In this document: in pieces, positions 63,867 to 64,000 of the stretch
Layout: every line of letters begins with the position of its first letter
How positions within the stretch are numbered: the first letter of the stretch is position 1
Assembly (NCBI GenBank): GCA_963709525.1
Contig: CAVPXB010000010.1
Span: 248,001 to 312,000, forward strand
From: CAIWHR01 sp963709525
GTDB lineage: Bacteria; Pseudomonadota; Gammaproteobacteria; Burkholderiales; Casimicrobiaceae
Reading direction: 5' to 3'
Length of the DNA: 64,000 nt
Position numbers and translations under genes: made by a program
The notes under the pieces: model-generated
The model's database searches: none
The model's input: only the letters and a program-made list of their open reading frames with translations
Told to the model about the DNA's origin: nothing

Positions 63867-64000
63867 GTGCGTCTGCGCACTTCCCTGTTGCTGGTAGGTC
63901 CTGCAGTCGCCTTTCTGGCGGTGTTCTTTGCACTGCCGGTAGCGGCAGTGGCCGTCGATGCGCTGCGCGAGGGCACACGGGCCTTTGTCCGTGTGTTCTC
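63867..64000 (+). CDS. ABC transporter permease, N-terminal part (cut by window edge)
   Basis: A GTG at 63867 opens a reading frame that stays open to the end of the window. It begins MRLRTSLLLVGPAVAFLAVF and continues into another hydrophobic stretch (ALPVAAVAVDALREG). This is the first membrane segment of a second permease of the same ABC system. It starts 20 bases after the binding-protein stop. Only 44 residues are visible. Confidence 0.7.
   Translation, partial: MRLRTSLLLVGPAVAFLAVFFALPVAAVAVDALREGTRAFVRVF

Overview
The window is GC-rich chromosomal DNA from a member of the Betaproteobacteria, probably Burkholderiales-like or a near relative. The evidence is the gene order and the proteins: smc-zipA-ligA, pyrG-kdsA-eno-ftsB, ffs-dnaX-ybaB-recR, maf/yceD-rpmF-plsX-fabHDG-acpP-fabF, PpsR/PpsA, an OxyR with both redox cysteines, and tripartite tricarboxylate (Bug-type) transporter genes. 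No lineage marker finer than class level can be read with certainty.

Layout. 1-6.2 kb: 3' end of smc, then zipA, ligA, galU and oxyR. 6.3-6.5 kb: a tRNA-Val on the minus strand with its own promoter and terminator. 6.7-13.1 kb: a tight four-gene operon of circularly permuted ATP-grasp, alpha-E, Anbu (ancestral proteasome beta subunit) and a 1098-residue transglutaminase/DUF2126 protein. This is a conserved but functionally unresolved peptide-bond-making and peptide-cleaving system. 13.2-20 kb: gltX, pyrG, kdsA, eno, ftsB and a TrmH-type methyltransferase. 20-23.1 kb, minus strand: ribokinase-like, fucU-like, ppsR and a PHP phosphoesterase. 23.2-28.4 kb: a YbiT-type ABC-F protein, a helix-turn-helix protein, ppsA and ygfX, meeting a YciK-like SDR. 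29.4-33.1 kb: 4.5S RNA, dnaX, ybaB, a 272-bp composite palindrome, recR and a CBS protein. 33.2-42.5 kb: an RsmI-like methyltransferase and maf, divergent from yceD-rpmF and the fatty-acid synthesis cluster, then lysC. 42.5-44.4 kb: tRNA-Ser, a cardiolipin-synthase-like protein and tRNA-Arg.

From 44.4 kb the content changes to accessory functions. There are two SDRs, a DHDPS-family aldolase/lyase, a quinone-reductase-like flavoprotein, DhaL/DhaK without a PTS partner, an NHL-repeat protein, a complete TctABC-type carboxylate uptake system and an RraA-family protein, with a divergent LysR regulator and a palindromic candidate operator. Two related IS remnants (about 56.7-57.3 and 59.75-60.0 kb) bracket a DUF924 protein and a CPA1 antiporter. 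A PIN/ribbon-helix-helix pair and an ABC importer (permease, ATPase, binding protein, truncated second permease) close the window.

Quality warning. Single-base frame breaks hit many essential genes (smc, zipA, ligA at least seven times, eno, ftsB, trmH, rbsK, the PHP gene, ppsA, fabF), while the protein on each side of every break stays fully family-like. They cluster in 0.3-4.4, 17.6-20.5, 22.8, 26.3-26.5, 28.3 and 40.0 kb, and none is evident in genes after 41 kb. I read them as sequence or assembly errors rather than decay, and annotate these loci as single genes.
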